From the NCBI GenBank assembly GCA_022707665.1, contig JAKJAE010000143.1, positions 363 through 6,929 on the forward strand: a DNA stretch of 6,567 nt, read 5' to 3'. Below are positions 1-5,540 of the stretch, in pieces. This DNA comes from Chloroflexota bacterium (GTDB taxonomy: Bacteria; Chloroflexota; Anaerolineae; B4-G1; SLSP01). A program made the position numbers and the translations under genes. Within the stretch, counting starts at the first letter, position 1, and the number at the start of each line of letters is the position of its first letter. The notes below the pieces were generated by a model. That model did no database searches, was not told where the DNA came from, and was given only the letters and a program-made list of their open reading frames with translations.

Positions 1-14
1 TGCTGCGACCCGCC

Positions 15-1043
15 TTACGCGTCCAACGATGCCATCTCGCGGACGACGGACTCACCCAGCGCCCGCCAGACGTCCACGATCTTGTTGTAGAGTGGGTCAT
101 CCGGGCTGCTGTCAATGCTGCCCCGGGCGTCGTGCCACGCAACCATCCTTCGAATGCCCTCCGCCCAGGGAATCGTATAGCGGAAGTCGAGGTCCAGCTT
201 TGCCGCAGTGTTATCGAAGATGTTGTTGTAGTGAAAGTTGACCACGCTCCAAGCCGCAGCCTTCGGGGCCATGCGCCCCAACAGGTCGGTGGGGATGTGG
301 ACAAAGTCGATGGGCGGCGCACCCATCACATCAGCGACAGTCTGGTAAAGCTGCTCCCAGGTGAAGACCTCCTCTGCCGTCACGTGGTAGGCCTTACCAT
401 AGGCACAGGTGTTTCCGATGGCCGCGGCGAAAGTCGGCCCCACATCGTCCCGGTGTGCCGCACCCCAGAAAGAGGTACCATCGCCCAGGACGATGATGGG
501 CTTGCCGCGGCGGATTCGTTTGAGGAAGTGAGTTCCAGTGCCGATGAGCGACAACGGGCCCTGGCTATCGTTATACGTTTGTGCCGGGCGAATGAGCGTC
601 ACGGCGAAATCTCCGCGGTCGTGAGCCTCCTCAAGAAGGCGCTCGCAGACCGCTTTCTTGTATGCGTAGGGAAAGGCCGGTGAAGGACTGCGCTCGGCAC
701 TCTCCACGATGGGATAGGTCCTGGCGGGTTTGGTATAGACGTCGACGGTGCTGCAGAAGATAACCTGGGCTGTGCGCCCCTTGAACGCGCGGATCAGGCT
801 CCGCACATCCTCGGGATCGTAACCGATCATATCGACGACGCAATCGAACGTGCCCGCGTCTGCCATCTGCGCCTCGAACGCCGAATGATCGTAGCGATTG
901 CCGATGATGGTCCTGCAACCGCTCACTGTCTCACTCTGCGTCCTGCCGCGGTTGTAGATCGTGACGTCCTCGCCTCGGTCAACAAGGGTACGCACCGTCG
1001 CCGCGCTGATGTTGCCGGTTCCGCCAATGACCAAGGTTCTCAT
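15..1043 (-). CDS. NAD(P)-dependent epimerase/dehydratase, extended SDR family
   Basis: The 342-residue product is a cytoplasmic Rossmann-fold oxidoreductase of the extended short-chain dehydrogenase/reductase type, acting on a sugar, sugar nucleotide or similar substrate that cannot be named. The dinucleotide-binding loop is GGTGNIS (residues 7-13). NRGR after strand 2 (31-34) supplies arginines that usually indicate NADP(H). Asp71 follows strand 4, STVDVY (98-103) holds the active-site Ser/Thr, and Tyr126-x3-Lys130 is the catalytic YxxxK. GDG (187-189) and HRDD (197-200) fit the substrate-domain half of epimerase-type SDRs. The reading frame runs open upstream to 1412, but the start at 1043 is preferred. 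It begins exactly at the first Rossmann strand (MRTLVIGG), is preceded by AAGGGGAAG and a good promoter, and avoids overlap with the divergent FAD gene. The stop is TAA at 15-17. The gene is transcribed away from the other five and may share their control region. The family is clear; the substrate is unknown. Confidence 0.9.
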   Translation of the reverse strand: MRTLVIGGTGNISAATVRTLVDRGEDVTIYNRGRTQSETVSGCRTIIGNRYDHSAFEAQMADAGTFDCVVDMIGYDPEDVRSLIRAFKGRTAQVIFCSTVDVYTKPARTYPIVESAERSPSPAFPYAYKKAVCERLLEEAHDRGDFAVTLIRPAQTYNDSQGPLSLIGTGTHFLKRIRRGKPIIVLGDGTSFWGAAHRDDVGPTFAAAIGNTCAYGKAYHVTAEEVFTWEQLYQTVADVMGAPPIDFVHIPTDLLGRMAPKAAAWSVVNFHYNNIFDNTAAKLDLDFRYTIPWAEGIRRMVAWHDARGSIDSSPDDPLYNKIVDVWRALGESVVREMASLDA

Positions 1044-1067
1044 ACACTTCCCCTTTGCACGCGGTCT

Positions 1068-1151
1068 TGGCGCCAGTATAGGTCCATTCCCCCTGTCGTG
1101 CCAAGCCAGAGACCCACCATCGATGGAATAGTGCAAAATCGTACGATACGA
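1068..1151. promoter_or_regulatory. Candidate operators in the divergent intergenic region
   Basis: The 150-bp gap between the divergent SDR and FAD genes contains three short perfect palindromes: TGGCGCCA (1068-1075), CCATCGATGG (1117-1126) and ATCGTACGAT (1138-1147). The last overlaps the inverted repeat TCGTA-CGA-TACGA (1139-1151) and a tandem TACGA repeat (1142-1151). The first lies on the predicted start point of the SDR promoter; the others lie between the two genes, where a bidirectional regulator would bind. A 7-bp inverted pair, TTTGCAC (1054-1060) and GTGCAAA (1131-1137), flanks most of the region. No regulator gene is in the window, so the binding family is unknown. I found no convincing -35/-10 pair for the plus-strand gene. 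Confidence 0.35.
1075..1104 (-). promoter_or_regulatory. Sigma-70-type promoter for the SDR gene
   Basis: Read on the minus strand, TTGGCA (1104-1099) matches the -35 consensus at 5 of 6 positions. TATACT (1080-1075) matches the -10 at 5 of 6. They are 18 bp apart. Transcription would start near 1068, giving a leader of about 25 nt that contains the AAGGGG ribosome binding site. The assignment is from consensus match and position only. Confidence 0.6.
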
Positions 1152-1193
1152 GTATGGTTGGTTGAAGCTGGAATCCGGAGCTTGGGAGGGCCT

Positions 1194-2429
1194 ATGTTCG
1201 AGAAGACCTATGACGTGGTTGTAGCAGGCGCGGGCGTGGCCGGTATCGCAGCAGCGCTGGAATGCGCCCGCGCAGGGCTCCGCACGGCCCTTGTGGAGAA
1301 AACCGTCCTGCTGGGCGGGCTCGCCACGACGGGCCTGGTCAACATCTATCTTCCCCTGTGCGATGGATACGGCCATCAGGCGATCTTCGGGATCGCCGAG
1401 GAGCTCCTCCACCTGAGCCTGAGGTATGGGCCGGGAAATGTGCCGGAGGCCTGGCTGCGGGAGAAATGCCAGGAACCCGTAACAGGACCACGCTATATGA
1501 CGGCCTTCTCGCCAGCGAGCTTCGTCCTGGCACTCGATGAGGCCTTGCTCGATGCCGGTGTCACGATCTGGCTCGACACGCTCGTCTCGGAACCTGCCAT
1601 GGCACCGGGGCGACGCATTGTGGGTCTGGAAGTCGAAAACAAGAGTGGGCGAGGTGTGCTCAGAGCTTCCATCGTGATCGATGCCACCGGCGATGCCGAC
1701 GTGGCCTATCGCGCCGGCGCACCCTGCATCGAGGCGGACAACTGGCTGTCGCTCTGGGCACTGGAGACGTCACTCGCGCATGCCCGCGCCGTGGCAGAGA
1801 GCCCGGGACGCGCATCCCTTCTGGAAGAGGTCCGTGTCGGCGGCGACGCCAACGGGCGCAACCACCCGATCAGCCAGCCCAAAGTCCATGGCACCAAGGG
1901 GGCCGAGGTGACCTACTTCGTGCTCGAGGGACGGCGACTGTTGCGCGAGATGTACCGGGCCCGGCAGGCTGAACTGGGCCCGGATGGCCGTCACCAACGC
2001 TTCCCCGTGACCTTGCCAGCGATGGCGCAGTTCCGCACCACGCGGCGGATCGATGGTATGGAGACGATGACAACCGACCATCCCAACACGGCACTTCCCA
2101 CATCCGTCGGCCTTGTGCCCGATTGGCGGCGCCCCGGGCCGATCTGGGAAGTTCCGTTCGGTGCTCTGGTTCCCCGGGGTGTACGCGGTCTACTGGCTGC
2201 AGGGCGTTGCTTCTCCGCCGATGGCGAAGCGTGGGAGGTCTCGCGCGTGATTCCCCCGGCTGCCCTCACCGGACAGGTCGCCGGCATCACAGCGACACTC
2301 TCCGTTCAGCGCGGCGTGACGCCGGAGCACCTCGATGCCGTAGAAGTGCAGCAGGTGCTTCAGGGCAAGGGAATGCCATTCCACACATCGGCTATAATGC
2401 AGTCGGAAGTAGCCGGGAACAAGGGATAG
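1194..2429 (+). CDS. FAD-dependent oxidoreductase (FAD_oxidored-type)
   Basis: The 411-residue flavoprotein has a near N-terminal FAD Rossmann motif, AGAGVAG (11-17), with Glu35 at the end of strand 2 to hold the adenosine ribose, then LLGGLATTGLVN (39-50), typical of FAD_oxidored (PF12831) proteins. NIYLPLCDG (50-58) is characteristic of a subfamily I recall next to sugar-degrading genes in soil bacteria. VIDATGDADVA (161-171) is the ATG-type second FAD contact. GLLAAGRCFSADGEA (332-346), followed by a helix ending in GQVAGITA (360-367), is the C-terminal FAD-binding segment. No signal peptide or membrane helix is visible, so it is probably cytoplasmic. The frame is open upstream to 885, but that part lies antisense to the SDR gene. 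The ATG at 1194 has GGGAGGG just before it and starts directly at the Rossmann strand. It probably oxidises or reduces a small hydroxylated or keto substrate; its electron acceptor and substrate are unknown. It is the first gene of the plus-strand series, 61 bp before the transporter. Confidence 0.88.
   Translation: MFEKTYDVVVAGAGVAGIAAALECARAGLRTALVEKTVLLGGLATTGLVNIYLPLCDGYGHQAIFGIAEELLHLSLRYGPGNVPEAWLREKCQEPVTGPRYMTAFSPASFVLALDEALLDAGVTIWLDTLVSEPAMAPGRRIVGLEVENKSGRGVLRASIVIDATGDADVAYRAGAPCIEADNWLSLWALETSLAHARAVAESPGRASLLEEVRVGGDANGRNHPISQPKVHGTKGAEVTYFVLEGRRLLREMYRARQAELGPDGRHQRFPVTLPAMAQFRTTRRIDGMETMTTDHPNTALPTSVGLVPDWRRPGPIWEVPFGALVPRGVRGLLAAGRCFSADGEAWEVSRVIPPAALTGQVAGITATLSVQRGVTPEHLDAVEVQQVLQGKGMPFHTSAIMQSEVAGNKG
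2393..2398 (+). promoter_or_regulatory. Isolated TATAAT near the end of the FAD gene
   Basis: A perfect -10 hexamer, TATAAT, lies inside the last codons of the FAD gene, 92 bp before the transporter start. No good -35 hexamer sits 16-18 bp upstream and there is no extended -10 TG. It is listed as a possible weak internal promoter for the transporter and the genes after it, and may be chance. Confidence 0.2.
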
Positions 2430-2477
2430 GGTCAACGCGCTTCCCTGCACCATTGGTGATCATATCGAGTTTAGCCT

Positions 2478-2488
2478 AGGAGCGTCCT
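2478..2488 (+). promoter_or_regulatory. RBS of the MFS gene within a mini-hairpin
   Basis: The Shine-Dalgarno AGGA (2478-2481) can pair with TCCT (2485-2488) over a 3-nt loop, just before the start codon. The 4-bp stem is weak and may have no effect. It is noted because the ribosome site of the last gene in the window has a similar arrangement. Confidence 0.25.
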
Positions 2489-2490
2489 GA

Positions 2491-3654
2491 ATGTCGTCTG
2501 CCGCACCGTCGTCCAATCGTCGTCTTCTCGTACTCTACACCATCGCCGTCTGCCTCTACTGGGCCGCGCAGTACGTCTTTGTCCCTACCCTCTCGGTCTA
2601 CGTTGAGTCCAAGGCTGCCAACCTGGCATCGGTCGGGGTCGTCCTCTCGATGTACGGGCTATGGCAGGCCATCGTCCGGTTACCGCTCGGCATCGCCGCC
2701 GATTGGGTCGGCCGGCGGAAGCCTTTCATCATCGCAGGCTTTGCTTTCGCCGGCCTTGGAGCCGTGGTCATGGGGATGGCCAACGGCATTCCCGGGCTGA
2801 CCCTGGGAAGGGCCCTCACCGGTGTCGCTGCCGGTTCGTGGGTTCTCCTGGTCGTTGCGTTCAGCGCCCTCTTTCCCCCTGAGGACGCCGTGCGCGCCTC
2901 GTCGATTCTCTCCGCGATCAATGCGCTCGCCAGGATGGTAGCCACCAGTGTAACCGGAAGCCTGAATGCGCTTGGAGGCTACACCCTTTCATTCTACGTC
3001 GCTTCGGTATTGGCAGTGCTGGCGATCATCGCGATGTTTCCGGTGCGTGAGCGGCGCCACCAGAACACACCACCGACCTTGCGCCAGATCGGCACGCTGA
3101 TTGTCCGCAGGGATGTTTTGGTTCCCTCACTACTGGGCGTCGTGGCACAATATGCCATCTGGGCCTCGACCTTCAGCTTCGCCACCAACCTGGCGAAGAA
3201 CCTGGGGGCCAGCGATGTCATCCTGAGTGTTCTGGTGAGCATGAACATTGGACTGGTGTTCCTGGGCAACCTGGCCATGTCGCTGGTTGCCCGGCGGGTC
3301 AGCTCGCGTTGGATGGTGACGCTGAGCTTCGTGTTCGTTGTGCTCGGGCTCGGTGCATTGGCCATAGCCAAGGGACTGCCCATGGTCTTTGTTGGTCAGA
3401 TCCTGATGGGCCTGGCGAGTGGCGTCGGTTATCCTGTGATGATGGGGCTGAGCATCCGGTACGTGGATGACGGGCAGCGGGCAACGGCAATGGGCCTGTT
3501 CCAGGCGGTGTACGCAATCGGCATGTTCGCTGGACCCTGGCTGAGTGGCATTCTGGCCGATGCGATGGGGATCCAGCCGATGTTTGCGATCACCGCTGCG
3601 GTCTGTCTGGTGCTGGGGTTAGGAGGCACCGGCCTGCTTGCGGCCAAGGATTGA
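2491..3654 (+). CDS. Major facilitator superfamily transporter, 12 helices
   Basis: The 387-residue protein is an inner-membrane secondary transporter. Hydrophobic segments lie at about 11-31, 46-66, 78-97, 102-123, 136-157, 164-184, 210-230, 243-265, 274-293, 297-319, 332-353 and 363-385, with a longer charged loop at about 185-208 between the two six-helix halves. The MFS motif A is visible as GIAADWVGRRK (67-77) between helices 2 and 3. GRALTGVAAG (106-115) in helix 4 fits the conserved RGxxxG-type motif B region, with Arg107. The start at 2491 has AGGAG 8 nt upstream. Length and topology are normal for MFS_1 (PF07690). Substrate and direction cannot be read from the sequence. Its place between a flavin oxidoreductase and a sugar isomerase suggests uptake of the sugar or sugar acid handled by the cluster, although some MFS members of this shape are efflux pumps. 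Confidence 0.92.
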   Translation: MSSAAPSSNRRLLVLYTIAVCLYWAAQYVFVPTLSVYVESKAANLASVGVVLSMYGLWQAIVRLPLGIAADWVGRRKPFIIAGFAFAGLGAVVMGMANGIPGLTLGRALTGVAAGSWVLLVVAFSALFPPEDAVRASSILSAINALARMVATSVTGSLNALGGYTLSFYVASVLAVLAIIAMFPVRERRHQNTPPTLRQIGTLIVRRDVLVPSLLGVVAQYAIWASTFSFATNLAKNLGASDVILSVLVSMNIGLVFLGNLAMSLVARRVSSRWMVTLSFVFVVLGLGALAIAKGLPMVFVGQILMGLASGVGYPVMMGLSIRYVDDGQRATAMGLFQAVYAIGMFAGPWLSGILADAMGIQPMFAITAAVCLVLGLGGTGLLAAKD

Positions 3655-3676
3655 GCTCTCCAAGAAACAGGAGAGC
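3655..3676 (+). other. Intercistronic hairpin directly after the MFS stop codon
   Basis: GCTCTCC (3655-3661) pairs perfectly with GGAGAGC (3670-3676) across an 8-nt loop, beginning at the base after the TGA stop. No T-run follows, so it is not a standard intrinsic terminator. In transcripts joining a membrane-protein gene to enzyme genes, such stems can limit 3' decay or set relative expression; that role is an inference here. Confidence 0.5.
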
Positions 3677-3690
3677 CCGGTTACCCCCGG

Positions 3691-3713
3691 AGATTGGCAA
3701 ATCTATAGGAGGT
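3691..3713 (+). promoter_or_regulatory. Strong RBS of the isomerase gene with adjacent hairpin
   Basis: AGGAGGT (3707-3713) is a near-perfect Shine-Dalgarno, and its GGAGG core ends 5 nt before the ATG at 3718. Just upstream, AGATT (3691-3695) pairs with AATCT (3700-3704) around a GGCA tetraloop, leaving the ribosome site free. The site supports the start chosen for the isomerase and predicts efficient translation. Confidence 0.6.
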
Positions 3714-3717
3714 CAGC

Positions 3718-4494
3718 ATGCGCATCAAGCAATCCGTCTGCTACCCAATGATCAAGCCAGCGAACACGCCGCTGGAACCGTTTGTCGCGAGGGTCGCGGA
3801 CATAGGCTACGCCGCGATCGAGCTGTGGACACGTGACAAGAGCTTCGGCGAGGCTGTCACGTTGGCCCGGAAGTACAATCTCGATGTTGCCATCATGAGC
3901 GGCCACAACAGCCTGACGGTGGGACTGAATGACCCAACCCAGCACGATCGGATCGAGGCTGAGCTCCGTGAGTCCATTGATATCGCGGCGGATCTCGGCA
4001 TTCCCGGCGTTATCTGCTTCAGCGGCAATCGCCGCGAGGGCGTGACCGAGAAGACATCAATCGCGATCACGGTCGAGGGATTGCGCCGGATTGCACCCTA
4101 TGCCGAAGCCAAGGGCGTCAACCTCAACATGGAACTGCTCAACACGACCGTGGACCATCCCGGTTACGAGTGTAACCACAGCGCCTGGGGAGTTGCCGTC
4201 TGCGAACTGGTTAACAGTCCCAATGTCAAGCTGCTCTTCGACATCTACCACATGCAGGTCATGGAAGGCAACATCATCAGCACGATCCGCAATAACATCC
4301 GCTGGATCGGCCACTTCCATACCGCGGGTGTCCCCGGACGACGCGACTTCGACGACTCCCAGGAGCTCAACTACCGTGGGATCTGTCGCGCCATCGCCGA
4401 ATCGGGATACAATTTCTACGTTGGTCACGAGTTCAAGCCCAAGGGCGACCCCTACGAGGCGCTTGCGCGGGCCTTTGAGATTTGTAATCAATGA
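3718..4494 (+). CDS. Hydroxypyruvate isomerase-like sugar isomerase/epimerase, TIM barrel
   Basis: The 258-residue protein is a cytoplasmic AP_endonuc_2-type (xylose isomerase-like) TIM barrel, the expected length for hydroxypyruvate isomerase (Hyi). The strongest signature is FDIYHMQVMEGN (174-185), nearly the same as the DIYHMQ-x-MEG stretch of E. coli Hyi as I recall it. IGHFHTAGVPGR (197-208) and GHEFKPKGDP (236-245) align with the following strands. Four likely divalent-metal ligands are Glu139 (in NMELLN), Asp175, His201 and Glu238. Glu139 and Glu238 probably also act as acid/base pair in aldose-ketose isomerisation or epimerisation. E. coli Hyi has Gln where His201 stands, whereas ketose 3-epimerases have His, so true hydroxypyruvate isomerase activity should not be assumed. 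The start is fixed by AGGAGGT upstream. It follows the transporter by 63 bp and fits conversion of a keto sugar or keto acid made by the neighbouring oxidoreductases. Confidence 0.88.
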   Translation: MRIKQSVCYPMIKPANTPLEPFVARVADIGYAAIELWTRDKSFGEAVTLARKYNLDVAIMSGHNSLTVGLNDPTQHDRIEAELRESIDIAADLGIPGVICFSGNRREGVTEKTSIAITVEGLRRIAPYAEAKGVNLNMELLNTTVDHPGYECNHSAWGVAVCELVNSPNVKLLFDIYHMQVMEGNIISTIRNNIRWIGHFHTAGVPGRRDFDDSQELNYRGICRAIAESGYNFYVGHEFKPKGDPYEALARAFEICNQ

Positions 4495-4557
4495 TGAGGG
4501 ATTGCGGACAAGGAAAGCGTTCAGGTAGCTCTGGCGTTCAATCTCGACCAATCCTCA
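4495..4557 (+). repeat. Long-range inverted repeat in the isomerase to barrel-protein gap
   Basis: TGAGGGATTG (4495-4504), immediately after the isomerase stop, pairs with CAATCCTCA (4549-4557) to form nine base pairs with one bulged G, enclosing 44 nt. The enclosed stretch holds the direct repeat GCGTTCA (4518-4524 and 4534-4540). There is no T-run, so it is not a terminator. The structure may be chance, but it closes over much of the 109-bp gap. Confidence 0.35.
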
Positions 4558-4590
4558 GGCACCTACTATTCGTTGCTCACCACTCGATCA

Positions 4591-4597
4591 AGGAGGT
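4591..4597 (+). promoter_or_regulatory. RBS that fixes a GTG start
   Basis: AGGAGGT lies 6 nt before the GTG at 4604-4606. This near-perfect Shine-Dalgarno decides in favour of GTG over the internal ATG at 4625 (residue 8), which has no comparable site. Confidence 0.75.
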
Positions 4598-4603
4598 CTA
4601 GCT

Positions 4604-5437
4604 GTGACGGTATTTCCACGTACGATGGTTGGCGGCGTGTCGCTGCCCCGGCTTCTCATTGGATCGAACTGGTTCCTGGGCTACTCGCACACCAGTTCGG
4701 CAAAGGACAAGTTCATCAAGGCATATCAGGACCGCGACGGCGTGGCCCAGATCCTGACCACGTTCCTCGAGTATGGCGTCGATGCGGTGATGGGACCGAT
4801 GTCGCCCAAGCTCGAGGAGGCGATCCAGGAAGCCGAGCAACGTTCGGGCAAGCACCTGATCCGCATCCTCACGCCCCACTTCAATATCATGCCCGGCGGG
4901 CCAGCGGAGATGGAGCCTGAGCGCATCTTTGATGAGTGCAAGGCACTCAACGCGACCTTCTGCATGCCCCACCAGGCGATCACCGACGCGCTTGTCGACC
5001 GGATGACGATGAAGATCCGTGACCTCGACAAGTACACCAAGATGATCCGCGAACGCGGGATGGTTCCGGGGCTCTCCACTCATATGCCCGAGACCGTGGT
5101 CTATGCCGACAAGCAGAGTGCCGACGTCGAAACCTACATCCAGCTCTACAATGCCGCCGGCTTCCTCCTGCAGGTCGAGGCCGACTGGGTGATGCGCATC
5201 ATCAAGAACGCCAAGAAGCCCGTAATGACGATCAAACCGCTGGCTGCCGGGCGGCTGCTTCCGGTCGTGGGCCTGGCGTTCGTGTGGAACACGATCCGCG
5301 ACTGCGACATGGTCACGATCGGGACGACCACGCCCGACGAGGCGCGCGAGGCAGTTGAGATCTCGCTGGACCTACTGGACAAGCGCTTGCCCGAGAACGA
5401 GCTACAACGCACCCGCAGCAAGTCATCACTCGGCTAA
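4604..5437 (+). CDS. Uncharacterised TIM-barrel-like protein, distantly aldo/keto reductase-like
   Basis: I do not recognise a characterised family for this 277-residue soluble protein. It starts at a GTG with an excellent Shine-Dalgarno. SLPRLLIGSNWFLGYSHT (13-30) resembles the opening strand of aldo/keto reductases. VMTIKPLAAGR (207-217) and VTIGTTTPDEAREAVE (237-252) resemble the last two strands and helix of that barrel. The AKR catalytic Asp, Tyr and Lys are not found where strands 2 and 3 should carry them (around DAVMGP, 60-65, and RILTPH, 87-92), so ordinary NADPH-dependent reduction is unlikely. Instead, His92, His123 (CMPH) and His160 (LSTH) end three successive predicted strands, followed by Glu192/Asp194 (QVEAD) and Lys211, a layout suggesting a metal-dependent or Schiff-base barrel enzyme. 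No signal peptide or membrane helix is seen. It lies 109 bp after the isomerase and 103 bp before the MR-type enzyme, so it is probably in the same catabolic pathway. That the gene is real is clear; its function is open. Confidence 0.8.
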   Translation: MTVFPRTMVGGVSLPRLLIGSNWFLGYSHTSSAKDKFIKAYQDRDGVAQILTTFLEYGVDAVMGPMSPKLEEAIQEAEQRSGKHLIRILTPHFNIMPGGPAEMEPERIFDECKALNATFCMPHQAITDALVDRMTMKIRDLDKYTKMIRERGMVPGLSTHMPETVVYADKQSADVETYIQLYNAAGFLLQVEADWVMRIIKNAKKPVMTIKPLAAGRLLPVVGLAFVWNTIRDCDMVTIGTTTPDEAREAVEISLDLLDKRLPENELQRTRSKSSLG

Positions 5438-5449
5438 GTCAGTTCCACA

Positions 5450-5463
5450 GGCTGGTGTCAGCC
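5450..5463 (+). other. Small hairpin after the barrel-protein gene
   Basis: GGCTG (5450-5454) pairs with CAGCC (5459-5463) around a GTGT tetraloop, 12 nt after the TAA stop. It lies directly before the larger stem at 5465-5512. The short stem is only suggestive by itself, but it is part of a densely structured intercistronic gap. Confidence 0.35.
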
Positions 5464-5464
5464 C

Positions 5465-5512
5465 AGGTGCCAAGGATCGGGGCCTCAGAAGGCTTCCCGG
5501 TCCCTGGCGCTT
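5465..5512 (+). other. Long intercistronic hairpin before the MR-type gene
   Basis: Positions 5465-5481 pair with 5496-5512 through 13 Watson-Crick and three G-U pairs with a single A-C mismatch. After a 2-nt TT bulge (5494-5495) the stem continues as GCCT (5482-5485) with AGGC (5490-5493) and closes on a CAGA tetraloop. This is the strongest secondary structure I found in the window. No T-run follows, so it is more likely an RNA processing or stability element, or part of a translational control leader, than an intrinsic terminator. The G-U pairs favour a role in the plus-strand transcript. Confidence 0.55.
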
Positions 5513-5522
5513 CAGTGACGTG

Positions 5523-5534
5523 CCTCCCAGGAGG
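5523..5534 (+). promoter_or_regulatory. RBS of the MR-type gene with adjacent anti-Shine-Dalgarno
   Basis: AGGAGG (5529-5534), 6 nt before the ATG at 5541, is the ribosome binding site. CCTC (5523-5526) just upstream can pair with GAGG (5531-5534) over a CCAG loop, hiding it. The site supports the start codon, and the pairing could lower or gate translation. Confidence 0.45.
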
Positions 5535-5540
5535 AACGCT

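Noticed and set aside
132..683. A 183-codon plus-strand open frame
   Set aside because: It lies antisense within the SDR gene, whose catalytic motifs are intact, and its translation shows no family signature.
1138..1158. Sigma-70 promoter for the FAD gene using TACGAT or TATGGT as -10
   Set aside because: Each matches only 4 of 6 positions and no acceptable -35 hexamer lies 16-18 bp upstream.
885..1193. Upstream extension of the FAD gene frame (about 103 residues)
   Set aside because: It is antisense to the SDR gene and crosses the control region. The ATG at 1194 has a ribosome site and begins at the FAD-binding strand.
1044..1412. Upstream extension of the SDR reading frame (about 123 more residues)
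   Set aside because: The added residues do not look like a protein domain, run antisense into the FAD gene, and lie beyond the promoter, the ribosome site and the natural Rossmann start at 1043.
4573..4920. A 115-codon plus-strand open frame overlapping the barrel gene start
   Set aside because: It is out of frame with the GTG-started gene, which has an excellent ribosome site and a long coherent protein.
4057..5083. Two minus-strand open frames of about 160 codons (4057-4551 and 4598-5083)
   Set aside because: They lie opposite the isomerase and barrel genes in GC-rich DNA, have no good ribosome site, and their translations resemble no family.
5465..5512. Intrinsic transcription terminator
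   Set aside because: The stem is strong, but the bases after it are CAGTGACG with no T-run, and a same-strand gene starts 28 bp later.
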